Part shown: positions 15,271 through 23,490 of the stretch, piece after piece | How the letters are laid out: the number at the start of each line of letters is the position of its first letter | Numbering within the stretch: the first letter of the stretch is position 1 | Assembly (NCBI GenBank): GCA_013694495.1 | Contig: JACDCH010000546.1 | Coordinates: forward strand, 1-44,890 | Length of the DNA stretch: 44,890 nt | Reading direction: 5' to 3' | DNA from: Acidimicrobiia bacterium | GTDB taxonomy: Bacteria > Actinomycetota > Acidimicrobiia > Acidimicrobiales > JACDCH01 | Position numbers and translations under genes: made by a program | The notes under the pieces: generated by a model | Told to the model about the DNA's origin: nothing | Database searches by the model: none | What the model saw: the letters and a program-made list of their open reading frames with translations, nothing else

Positions 15271-17966
15271 AGCGCAAGCTCATCGAGGTGGCCCTACCGC
15301 TCGACATCATCAACGCCCAGTCGGCGCGCGAGAAGTCGATCCGCCACGGCCATCCCTCGACGCTGCACCTGTGGTGGGCCCGTCGGCCGCTCGCGGCTTG
15401 CCGAGCCGTGCTGTTTGCCCAGCTGGTCGACGACCCGTCGTCCGACCCCGACCACTTCCCCACCGAGGAGGCGCAGGACGCCGAGCGGCAGCGGCTGTTC
15501 CGCATCCTGGAGCGGCTCGTCCCGTGGGAGGCCCTCACCGACGAGGCCGTGCTCGCCGAGGCCAACGCGGAGATCCGGCGATCATGCGGCGACGAGCTCC
15601 CCACCGTTCTCGACCCGTTCGCAGGGGGAGGCTCGATCCCTCTCGAGGCGCAGCGGCTCGGCCTGTCCGCCGTGGCGAACGACCTGAACCCAGTCGCGGT
15701 GCTCATCAACAAGGCCCTCATCGAGATCCCGCCGGTTTTTGGCGGCCGGCCGCCCATCCATCCCGACGCCGAACGGCGCACCCGATGGGCCGGCGCAGAG
15801 GGCCTCGCAGAGGATGTTCGGCGCTACGGGCAATGGATGAGCGACGAGGCCGAGACGCGCATCGGCGCAAACTACCCGTCTGCGACCACCCCCGGCGGCG
15901 CCTCTACCGTCATCGCCTGGATCTGGGCCCGCACCGCCACCTGTTCGAACCCGGCCTGCCGGGGCACGATGCCATTGCTCAACTCCTATGCCCTGTCCAG
16001 GAAGAAGGGACGGGAGGCGTGGCTCGACCCGGTCGTCGATAGGGAGACGAAGACGGTGACCTTCCGAATCGGCACCGGCGCCGGTTGCCCACCAGGTGGG
16101 ACGGTGTCGCGGACGGGAGCGACCTGTCTGATCTGCGGAACGAACGTGCCGTTGGCCCACGTCCGCGCCGAGGGCAAGGCCGGTCGCATGGGAGCGCAGC
16201 TCGTGTGCACGGTGGCCGACGGGCCCCGTCAGCGCGTGTACCTGCCCGCCGACCCAGTGCACGCCGATGCCGCCAGGGTGACGGTGACGGACGCCGCACC
16301 AGACACGGACCTGCCCGAGCAGGCGCTCGGGTTCCGCGTCCAGGGCTACGGGATCACCAAACACCGCCAGCTCTTCACCGATCGCCAGCTCGTCGCGCTC
16401 ACGACGTTCGTGGACGTGCTCGGCGGCCTGCGGGCCCGAGCCCTTGCCGACGGCGCTGACGAACGGTACGCCGACGCGCTCGTCACCTACCTCTCCCTCG
16501 GCATCGGCCGGCTCGCGAACCGGTGCTCGTCGCAGTGCTTCTGGGACCCAGGTGGGGAGGGCGTCATGCAGGTCTTCGCCCGCAACGCGCTGCCGATGGT
16601 GTGGGTCTTCGCCGAGGCCAACCCGTTCTCGGAGGCGTCGGGCAACTTCACCGGCCAGCTCGAGTACCTGGCCAACGCCCTGGAACGGGTACCGGCTCGC
16701 GGCCACGGGACCGCGGCGCAGGCCGACGCAGCCCACCCGCCGGCCCGCGAGCGGATGGTCATTGCCACTGACCCGCCCTACTACGACAACGTCCCCTACG
16801 CCGACCTCTCGGACTTCTTTTACGTGTGGCTCCGACAGTGCCTCTCCACCGTCCACCCCGAGCTGTTCGGCACGGTCCTGGTGCCAAAGGCCGAAGAGCT
16901 CATCGCCGAGCCGGCTCGCCAGGGCTCCTGGGACGAGGCGGCATCGTTCTTCGAGACGGGCCTACGGACGGTGTTCGCCCGGATCCTCGACACGCAGGTC
17001 GAGGGCATCCCGTTCACGGTCTTCTACGCGTTCAAGCAGTCTGAGGCGGTCGAAGACGTAGAAGGCAACATCGAGCGGGCGTCGACGGGCTGGGAGACGA
17101 TGTTGCAGGGTCTGCTCGACGCCGGTGCAATGATCACCGGGACCTGGCCGATGCGTACCGAGCAGCCCGGCGGGTTGCGCGAGGTCGGCCGCAGTGCGCT
17201 CGCCTCGTCCATCGTGCTGGTCTGCCGGCCGCGCGAGGTGCACGCCGGCATGACCGACCGGCGGGGCTTCCTCACGGCCTTGCGGGCCGAGCTCCCTCAG
17301 GCGCTGCGCGACCTGCAGAAAGGGAACACCGCGCCGGTCGATCTGGCCCAGGCCTCGATCGGCCCCGGCATGGCCGTGTACTCCCGCTACGCCAAGGTCG
17401 TCGAGCCTGACGGCAGCCCCATGCGCGTGAGGGCCGCGCTGGGACTGATCAACCAGACCCTCGATGAGGTCCTCTCCGAGCTCGACGCCGACTTCGACCC
17501 CCGCACGCGCTGGGCCGTGAAGTGGTTTGAGCAGTTCGGCTTCGACGAGGGTCCCTCCGGCCAGGCCGACGTCCTCTTCACGGCCACGGCCACTTCCCTC
17601 GACGGCGTGAAACGAGCCGGCATCGCCGGCTCGTCACCGGGGAAGGTGTGGCTCCTGGGGCGACCCGACCTACCGGCGGACTGGGATCCGACCACCGACA
17701 CCATCACACCGGTATGGGAGGTGACTATGCACCTGCTCAAGCGCCTCGAGGAACGTGGCGAGGCCGCCGCCGGCGGACTGCTCTCCCAGGTCGGCGGCGT
17801 CGGCGACACTGCCCGGGAGCTCGCCTACCGACTGTTCGCGATCTGCTCGAACCGGAAATGGGCAAGCGAGGCGCTCGCCCTCAACGGTCTCGTCACCTCC
17901 TGGCCGGAGATCGCCCGCCTCGCGGCCTCCGGTTCGAGGAACGCCGAGCAAGGAACACTTCTTTGA
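15267..17966 (+). CDS. DUF1156-type adenine-specific DNA methylase with zinc ribbons
   Basis: The 899-aa protein starts at GTG 15267 (VKRKLIEVALPLDIINAQSA), the usual N-terminus of DUF1156 methylases, followed by HPSTLHLWWARRPLAACRA. The SAM-binding loop is LDPFAGGGSIPLEA near residue 117 and the catalytic motif is DPPYYDNVPYADLSDFFYVW near residue 501. Between them lie cysteine knuckles (CSNPACRG near 226, CLICG near 286), matching the zinc-ribbon methylase group COG1743. It likely makes N6-methyladenine as the self-marking arm of the defence cluster. An upstream in-frame extension exists but overlaps both preceding genes and is rejected. Confidence 0.93.
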   Translation: MKRKLIEVALPLDIINAQSAREKSIRHGHPSTLHLWWARRPLAACRAVLFAQLVDDPSSDPDHFPTEEAQDAERQRLFRILERLVPWEALTDEAVLAEANAEIRRSCGDELPTVLDPFAGGGSIPLEAQRLGLSAVANDLNPVAVLINKALIEIPPVFGGRPPIHPDAERRTRWAGAEGLAEDVRRYGQWMSDEAETRIGANYPSATTPGGASTVIAWIWARTATCSNPACRGTMPLLNSYALSRKKGREAWLDPVVDRETKTVTFRIGTGAGCPPGGTVSRTGATCLICGTNVPLAHVRAEGKAGRMGAQLVCTVADGPRQRVYLPADPVHADAARVTVTDAAPDTDLPEQALGFRVQGYGITKHRQLFTDRQLVALTTFVDVLGGLRARALADGADERYADALVTYLSLGIGRLANRCSSQCFWDPGGEGVMQVFARNALPMVWVFAEANPFSEASGNFTGQLEYLANALERVPARGHGTAAQADAAHPPARERMVIATDPPYYDNVPYADLSDFFYVWLRQCLSTVHPELFGTVLVPKAEELIAEPARQGSWDEAASFFETGLRTVFARILDTQVEGIPFTVFYAFKQSEAVEDVEGNIERASTGWETMLQGLLDAGAMITGTWPMRTEQPGGLREVGRSALASSIVLVCRPREVHAGMTDRRGFLTALRAELPQALRDLQKGNTAPVDLAQASIGPGMAVYSRYAKVVEPDGSPMRVRAALGLINQTLDEVLSELDADFDPRTRWAVKWFEQFGFDEGPSGQADVLFTATATSLDGVKRAGIAGSSPGKVWLLGRPDLPADWDPTTDTITPVWEVTMHLLKRLEERGEAAAGGLLSQVGGVGDTARELAYRLFAICSNRKWASEALALNGLVTSWPEIARLAASGSRNAEQGTLL

Positions 17967-17988
17967 TGATGAGTGCGGAGGGGGCGCC

Positions 17989-18303
17989 ATGAGTATCTCG
18001 CTGCAGCGCGCCGAGGAACTGCTCCTGCGAGCGGTGGGGATTCTGGCCACCGACCCGGGCGAGGTCCGCGCCCGGCTTCACCACGCTCGCGAGGACCTGT
18101 TCGAACTCGACGAGATCGCCGCCCAGACTGAGCCGGACGGCGCCCCGTACCTCGCGGAGCTGAACGCTCGCATCGCCGCAGTGCGCTCAACCCTCGCTGG
18201 TGGGGGCGTCATGGACCTGAGCGAGGACCAGGGCGTCGAGTGCGCGAAGGAAGTTCTCGACATCTACCTCAGCGTCCGAGCATTTCGGAAGGACGTTCCC
18301 TAA
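17989..18303 (+). CDS. Unknown helical 104-aa protein in the defence operon
   Basis: ATG 17989 opens a frame of 104 residues, starting 22 bases after the methylase stop. Its TAA overlaps the next ATG (TAATG), which argues strongly for a real coupled gene. The sequence is almost entirely helical with charged repeats (SLQRAEELLLRAVGILATD, LHHAREDLFELDEIAAQ, ECAKEVLDIYLSVRAF). No family is recognised. An adaptor between methylase and ATPase is a possibility only from position. Confidence 0.75.
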   Translation: MSISLQRAEELLLRAVGILATDPGEVRARLHHAREDLFELDEIAAQTEPDGAPYLAELNARIAAVRSTLAGGGVMDLSEDQGVECAKEVLDIYLSVRAFRKDVP

Positions 18304-21300
18304 TGACCGGGCCCAGCAACCGGGATCGCGTCGGGAAGGCGTTCGAGCACCTTGGCGAGGGCTTGCGGCCGTACGTCGACCGCCGGATGACCAAGAAGTC
18401 GCCGCTGAAGGAGCGTTGGTGGCCGGAGTGGGCGAACCGCTCCCGCGGTGACGCCTCGATGGACGATCCGGCGGAGCTCCTCAAGGTGATGGCCGACTGC
18501 TGGGACCTGGCGTTCCGTGATGAGCTCACCCGTACCGACCGCAATGTCGTGTTCACGCTGCGGGACACCCGCAACAAGTGGGCGCACAACGGCAAGTTCG
18601 ATCTCGACGACGCCTACCGGGCCCTCGACGGCATCGAGGTGTTGCTCCGGGCGATCGACGCCAGCGAGGCCGAGGTCGTCGGCGAGTCGAAGGACGAGCT
18701 GATGCGCCTGCGTTACGCGTCAGATGCGAAGACGGCGACTAAGCAGGAGGTGCTCATCGCCGCGCCACCCGCCGGGCTGACGCCGTGGCGGGAAGTGATG
18801 GTCCCCCACGAGGACGTGGCCGCTGGTCGCTTCAACCAGGCCGAGTTCGCGGCCGATCTGTGGCAGGTCCAGTCCGGGCAGGGACGCGCTGAGTACGTCG
18901 ACCCCATCGAGTTCTTCCGTCGCACCTTCCTGACCGAGGGGCTGCGCACGCTTCTCTCGGAGGCCGCGCTCCGACTCACCTCGTCCGGTGGCGTGCCGGT
19001 GGTCGACCTGCAGACGAACTTCGGTGGCGGCAAGACCCACAGCCAGATCGCTCTCTGGCACCTGTTCTCGGGAACACCACTCGAATCGTTCCCCGACGAG
19101 GTGCGGTCGCTCCTGGCGTCCGAAGGGGTGACGTCGCTGCCTTTTGCGCGCCGGGCGGTGCTTGTGGGCACGAAGGTCCCCCCCGGTCAAGTGACCGTTA
19201 AGCCCGATGGCACCGAGACCCGGACGCTCTGGGGTGAGCTGGCCTGGCAGCTCGGCGGACCGGAGGGGTTCGCCCTAGTTGCGGAGTCCGACCGGACGGC
19301 AACCAACCCCGGCGAGGCGCTCAACCGGCTCCTCGAGCAGTGCTCCCCCTGCCTCATCCTCATCGACGAGTGGGTGGCTTACGCCCGGCAGCTCTCCGAC
19401 ACGAGGGAGGAGGTCGTCGGCGGCAGCTTCGACACGCAGTTCACCTTCGCCCAGGCCCTTACTGAGGCCGCCCGAGCGGTGCCCGGGGCCCTGCTCGTCG
19501 TGTCTCTACCGGCATCGGAGGGCACCGGTGACGCTGGGATCGGCTCCGACATCGAGGTCGGAGGCGCCGGCGGTCGGGAGGCGCTACGGAAGCTGCGGCT
19601 GGTCATCGGACGCATGGAATCGTCGTGGCGACCCGCCACCGCTGAGGAGAGCTTCGAGATCGTTCGCCGCCGGCTGTTCCGGCCGATCGAGCCGGGCCGC
19701 GAGGCCGCCCGCGACGCCACCGCCCAGGCGTTCGGCCGGATGTACCAGAAGGAGGCGTCGGAGTTCCCCAACGAGTGCCGGGAGCCGGCGTACGTCGACC
19801 GGATGAAGGCGGCGTACCCGATCCACCCTGAGCTGTTCGCCCGGCTTTACGAGGACTGGTCGACCCTCGATCGCTTCCAACGCACCCGGGGCGTGCTGCG
19901 GCTGATGGCTTCGGTGATCCACGCCCTGTGGGAGGCCGGCGACCAGTCACCGCTCATCCTCCCGTCTTCGATCCCCCTGGCTGACGCAGCCGTGTCGGCC
20001 GAGCTCACCCGCAACCTCGACGACCAGTGGAAGCCGATCATCGACCACGACATCGACGGCCCGGGCTCCGTCCCCGTCGCCCTCGACCGCGAGCTAGCCG
20101 GCACGCTCGGCAAGTTCCAGGCCGCTCGGCGCGTGGCACGCTGCATCTTCCTCGGGTCGGCGCCTACCGTTCGGTCGGCCAACCGCGGCATCGACCCCGC
20201 CCGCATCCGCCTCGGCTGCGTCCTGCCGTCGGAGGGCATCGCCACCTACGGCGATGCCCTGTCCCGGCTCTCAGGCCGGGCCACCTACCTGTACGCCGAC
20301 GGCGGCCGCTACTGGTTCGGGGTCCAACCGTCAGTGGCTCGCGTCGCTCGCGACCGCGCCGAGCGCTACCTCAACCAGCAGCGTGACGAGCTGCACATGG
20401 AGATCGTCCGCCGGCTGCGGGCGGCGCAGAGCGAGCCGGGCGAGTTCCGGGCCGTGCACCCGCCAGCGTCGAGTTCAGCCGACATTCCCGACGAGGCCGA
20501 GACCCGACTTGTCATCCTCGGTCCCGATCATCCCCACATCGCCCGCTCCGACAACAGCGCGGCCCTCGCCGCCGCCGCCGAGATCCTGGAGCGCCGGGGC
20601 GCAGCGCCGAGGGATCACCGCAACTGTGTGGTGTTCCTGGCACCGGACCACAAGCGCCTCGATGAGCTCGAGCAGGCTGTCGCCGACTACCTGGCCTGGT
20701 CGTCGGTCGACGCCGAGCGCGGCGAGGACGGCCTGAACCTCGATCCGAACCAGGCTCGGCAGGCGTCGACCAAGCGCGATGACAGCGACCGGGCGGTGAC
20801 GATCCGGCTGGCCGAGACCTACCAATGGGTGCTGGTCCCCACCCAGCTCGACCCGCTGGGGCCGGTCAGCTGGGACAAGGTCAAGGTCGACGGACAGGGC
20901 GGACTCGCCGTTCGCGCCAGCAGGAAGCTCGTCAACGAGGCGCACCTATACACCCAGTTCGCCCCAGCGCTCCTCCGCCAGCGCCTCGACGGCGAGCTCG
21001 CCTCGCTCTGGACCGACGGGCACGTCAGCGTCAACAAACTGTGGGACGCGTTCTCCCGATACCTCTATCTCCCTCGACTCCGCGACCCGGCCGTCCTCCT
21101 GTCATCGGTCGGAGCCGGTGCGGCCAGCGTCATGTGGCAAGCCGAGGGCTTCGCGACTGCGGATGCTTACGACGAGGCCACAAGCCGTTACCTCGGCCTG
21201 ACCGTCGGGGGGCTGGCGAACCCCATTACCTCCACCCTGGTGGTCGTCCCGGACCGAGCTGCCGCGCAGATGGACGCCGACCGCACACGAGCCGCGGCCA

Positions 21301-21635
21301 CCGGCGGATCGGTTGAAGCCGGCGAGGACGATCCGACGACCGGAGAGACAAGCAGCGCAAGTGGTGAGGTTGCTCCGCCTGGTCCGGCGGTGCCGACGAA
21401 GCCCACCCGGTTCCACGCCGCAGTCAACCTCGATCCCGAGCGTCTGAACCGTGACTTCGGAAAAGTCTCGGCTGAAGTAATCGCCCACCTGACGAGCCTT
21501 CTCGGCACTGATGTGACGATCACGGTCGAGATCGGCGCGACGAACACCGAGGGCTTCGCGGACACGACTGTGCGCAACGTGACGGAGAATGCGAAGACCC
21601 TCAAATTCACCGACTACGGCTTCGAGGACCGATGA
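18303..21635 (+). CDS. Swt1-type HEPN + DUF499 ATPase
   Basis: The 1110-aa protein starts at ATG 18303. Residues about 1-130 are a Swt1-like HEPN domain (GKAFEHLGEGLRPYVDRRM, TRNKWAHNG with the R..x..H arrangement). From about 150 to 1000 runs a DUF499 ATPase: VVDLQTNFGGGKTHSQIAL (Walker A near residue 240) and CLILIDEWVAYARQL (Walker B near 349). The C-terminus ends in a short beta domain after a disordered acidic linker. DUF499 ATPases with DUF1156 methylases and SNF2 helicases recur in bacterial defence islands (COG1743/COG1483 neighbourhood). The HEPN domain has RNase potential. Confidence 0.92.
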   Translation: MTGPSNRDRVGKAFEHLGEGLRPYVDRRMTKKSPLKERWWPEWANRSRGDASMDDPAELLKVMADCWDLAFRDELTRTDRNVVFTLRDTRNKWAHNGKFDLDDAYRALDGIEVLLRAIDASEAEVVGESKDELMRLRYASDAKTATKQEVLIAAPPAGLTPWREVMVPHEDVAAGRFNQAEFAADLWQVQSGQGRAEYVDPIEFFRRTFLTEGLRTLLSEAALRLTSSGGVPVVDLQTNFGGGKTHSQIALWHLFSGTPLESFPDEVRSLLASEGVTSLPFARRAVLVGTKVPPGQVTVKPDGTETRTLWGELAWQLGGPEGFALVAESDRTATNPGEALNRLLEQCSPCLILIDEWVAYARQLSDTREEVVGGSFDTQFTFAQALTEAARAVPGALLVVSLPASEGTGDAGIGSDIEVGGAGGREALRKLRLVIGRMESSWRPATAEESFEIVRRRLFRPIEPGREAARDATAQAFGRMYQKEASEFPNECREPAYVDRMKAAYPIHPELFARLYEDWSTLDRFQRTRGVLRLMASVIHALWEAGDQSPLILPSSIPLADAAVSAELTRNLDDQWKPIIDHDIDGPGSVPVALDRELAGTLGKFQAARRVARCIFLGSAPTVRSANRGIDPARIRLGCVLPSEGIATYGDALSRLSGRATYLYADGGRYWFGVQPSVARVARDRAERYLNQQRDELHMEIVRRLRAAQSEPGEFRAVHPPASSSADIPDEAETRLVILGPDHPHIARSDNSAALAAAAEILERRGAAPRDHRNCVVFLAPDHKRLDELEQAVADYLAWSSVDAERGEDGLNLDPNQARQASTKRDDSDRAVTIRLAETYQWVLVPTQLDPLGPVSWDKVKVDGQGGLAVRASRKLVNEAHLYTQFAPALLRQRLDGELASLWTDGHVSVNKLWDAFSRYLYLPRLRDPAVLLSSVGAGAASVMWQAEGFATADAYDEATSRYLGLTVGGLANPITSTLVVVPDRAAAQMDADRTRAAATGGSVEAGEDDPTTGETSSASGEVAPPGPAVPTKPTRFHAAVNLDPERLNRDFGKVSAEVIAHLTSLLGTDVTITVEIGATNTEGFADTTVRNVTENAKTLKFTDYGFEDR

Positions 21636-21669
21636 GGCAGCTCACCGCACGCTGGCTGGAGGGCTGGCA

Positions 21670-22191
21670 ATGGCACTGACCATTGGGTCCAACCCGCACC
21701 AGGGTCATCACGCCGAGGGAATGCTCGCCGCCCTGGCTGCATCGGCTGGTCTGGACATTCAGGTTCCGCGGTTGGGTTACGCGATCGACATGTCGATCTT
21801 CAACCCGGGCCCCAATGGCACATCCGGAAGTCGACAGATCACGGTCCAAGTCAAGAGCTGGTCGACCGGGAGCCTTCACGACGACGGGACGTTCCACTAT
21901 CCGCTCAAGTGCTCCGCCTTCAACTACCTCGCAGGCGGTGGCCATGACGTCCGCCACTACCTCGTGCTGTGCATCGTCCCGGCCGATGGCAACGACTACG
22001 CCGACGCCGGCGCCGATCGCCTGAAGCTTCGCCAAGCCCTGTACTGGCATTCGCTGCACAACGACACGCCCGACGACAACCTTGATCCCGAGAGCACGAA
22101 GACCGTCTACGTGCCTCGGACGAACATGCTCACGCCGGTCACCCTGCGCTACCTCGTCGATCACAACGAAGCGCTGGCGGTCGTGCCATGA
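21670..22191 (+). CDS. DUF4365-type nuclease-like protein
   Basis: This 173-aa protein begins with ATG 21670 (MALTIGSNPHQGHHAEGM). It reads as a DUF4365-like domain: an N-terminal helix with HHAEGMLAALAASAGLDI, then YAIDMSIFNP, ITVQVKSWS (the D...QVK site typical of PD-(D/E)xK folds), YLAGGGHDVRHYLVLCIVP and a C-terminal helix. DUF4365 proteins are common next to restriction and defence genes. The stop overlaps the next ATG (ATGA). Confidence 0.75.
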   Translation: MALTIGSNPHQGHHAEGMLAALAASAGLDIQVPRLGYAIDMSIFNPGPNGTSGSRQITVQVKSWSTGSLHDDGTFHYPLKCSAFNYLAGGGHDVRHYLVLCIVPADGNDYADAGADRLKLRQALYWHSLHNDTPDDNLDPESTKTVYVPRTNMLTPVTLRYLVDHNEALAVVP

Positions 22192-23354
22192 GGGTGCGCG
22201 TACTCGATCCCAGCGCGCTCGCAAGCCCCGGTGCACGGCGGATACGTCTGTATCTTCGACTCAACGGCTGGGCGCAGGAGACGACCGACCAGGGCGGCCC
22301 CGACGTCTGGGGCCGTCAGGCAGAAGGCGATGTCTACGAGGTCATCGCACCATCTCAGACGGCACGGGACTTCACGTCCCGGGTTTCGGAGCTGCTGCAC
22401 ACGCTGTCGGTCGTTGAGGACCGATCGGAGTCCGACGTCCTCCGTGACTTGCTCACCGTCACGTTCGACGTGCAGTACCTCCGTACCGGGCACGAGGGAC
22501 CTCCCGGAACAGCGCCGCTCCGCGACGCCGCCGATGCAGTCGCGGCAGCGCACAATCTGCTTGCGTCCGCGACCGCTGCGTTGGAAGAACCTCGCCTGGT
22601 GCAGCCGAGCCGACGGCCGGCCAAGACCACCGACTTCATGCGGAAGGTTCTTGCAGGGCCGACATCGGTCGGCAGTTTCGTGATCTCTACTTGGGTGCCC
22701 ATTCCACCCCGGCTGTCGCCGGAGGAGGACCAAGTCCTCTTCGACGACCCGAATGAGCCGTTCGAGCGCCAGGCAACGAGGCATCTGAGTCGTGCGCTCG
22801 CCGCAGCGCAGCAGGCCAGCGACGAGGCGCTGTCCTCGGACGCGGGGCTCGATGCCTTCCTCGCTGGTGAACAGGACGGCCTCAGCGCCAATCTCTGCGA
22901 GGCACTGGTGGCACTGGCGGGCGAACAGGAGGTGCCGCTGGGGATCACACTGGCTTGGGCCCTCGACCGCCCGATGCAGCACCTGCCATCCGAGTTCAGT
23001 TTCCCGACTGAGTCGATCTCAGTGCTGCGCGAGGCGGCACGCGAACTGCGCCAACGGCTACCCGAAGAGGTAGTTCGGGTGCGAGGAAATGTCGTACGCC
23101 TCCACCGTGACGCCGTTTCCGGCGCGGGTGACGTCACCATCGCCGGCATCGTGTCGGGTGACGATCTGGGCAAGCTTCGCCGAATCTCCGCATCTCTGGC
23201 GGAGGAGGACTACGAGCAAGCAATCGAGGCGCACCAGCAGTTCTCCGACGTAGAGATCGTCGGCGAGCTGTACCAACGGGGCACCCGGACGCACCTTCGG
23301 GATGCCCGAGGCTTCGCGGTCCATCCCGCCGCGGACGAGCATCCAGGCTCGTAG
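22188..23354 (+). CDS. Unknown protein of the defence operon, 388 aa
   Basis: The gene overlaps the DUF4365 gene by four bases. The N-terminus (VLDPSALASPGARRIRLYLR) and the following DVWGRQAEGDVYEVIAP are patterned like an actinobacterial family of unknown function often found with defence genes. The rest is an alpha/beta body with a TPxGSFVIS-like strand (TSVGSFVISTWVPIP). No catalytic motif is evident. The DUF4365 partner suggests the two act as a pair. Stop is at 23354, just before a truncated remnant gene. Confidence 0.75.
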   Translation: MRVRVLDPSALASPGARRIRLYLRLNGWAQETTDQGGPDVWGRQAEGDVYEVIAPSQTARDFTSRVSELLHTLSVVEDRSESDVLRDLLTVTFDVQYLRTGHEGPPGTAPLRDAADAVAAAHNLLASATAALEEPRLVQPSRRPAKTTDFMRKVLAGPTSVGSFVISTWVPIPPRLSPEEDQVLFDDPNEPFERQATRHLSRALAAAQQASDEALSSDAGLDAFLAGEQDGLSANLCEALVALAGEQEVPLGITLAWALDRPMQHLPSEFSFPTESISVLREAARELRQRLPEEVVRVRGNVVRLHRDAVSGAGDVTIAGIVSGDDLGKLRRISASLAEEDYEQAIEAHQQFSDVEIVGELYQRGTRTHLRDARGFAVHPAADEHPGS

Positions 23355-23370
23355 CCGCACAAGTTCGACG

Positions 23371-23490
23371 ATGGTTGCGACCCTCTCCTGGCTCGACGTC
23401 TCGGCTGGGCACCAGCGCCGGGTGCGCGACCTCATCCGGCTCTTCGAGGAACTGGGGACGCGGACCCTTCCGGAACTCGACGATCACCGC
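23371..23490 (+). pseudogene. Truncated start of a DUF6361-like gene (remnant)
   Basis: ATG 23371 opens MVATLSWLDVSAGHQRRVRD and a following LIRLFEELGTR. This resembles the N-terminus of DUF6361-type proteins, which begin with a WLD.S...RR.V..LI.LF pattern and are often encoded beside DUF499/DUF1156 defence genes. The similarity stops after about 40 residues, exactly where the minus-strand relaxase gene ends (23484), and the frame continues only as antisense relaxase sequence. The defence cluster therefore appears truncated here by recombination with the mobilisation module. The exact right end is a guess. Confidence 0.45.
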
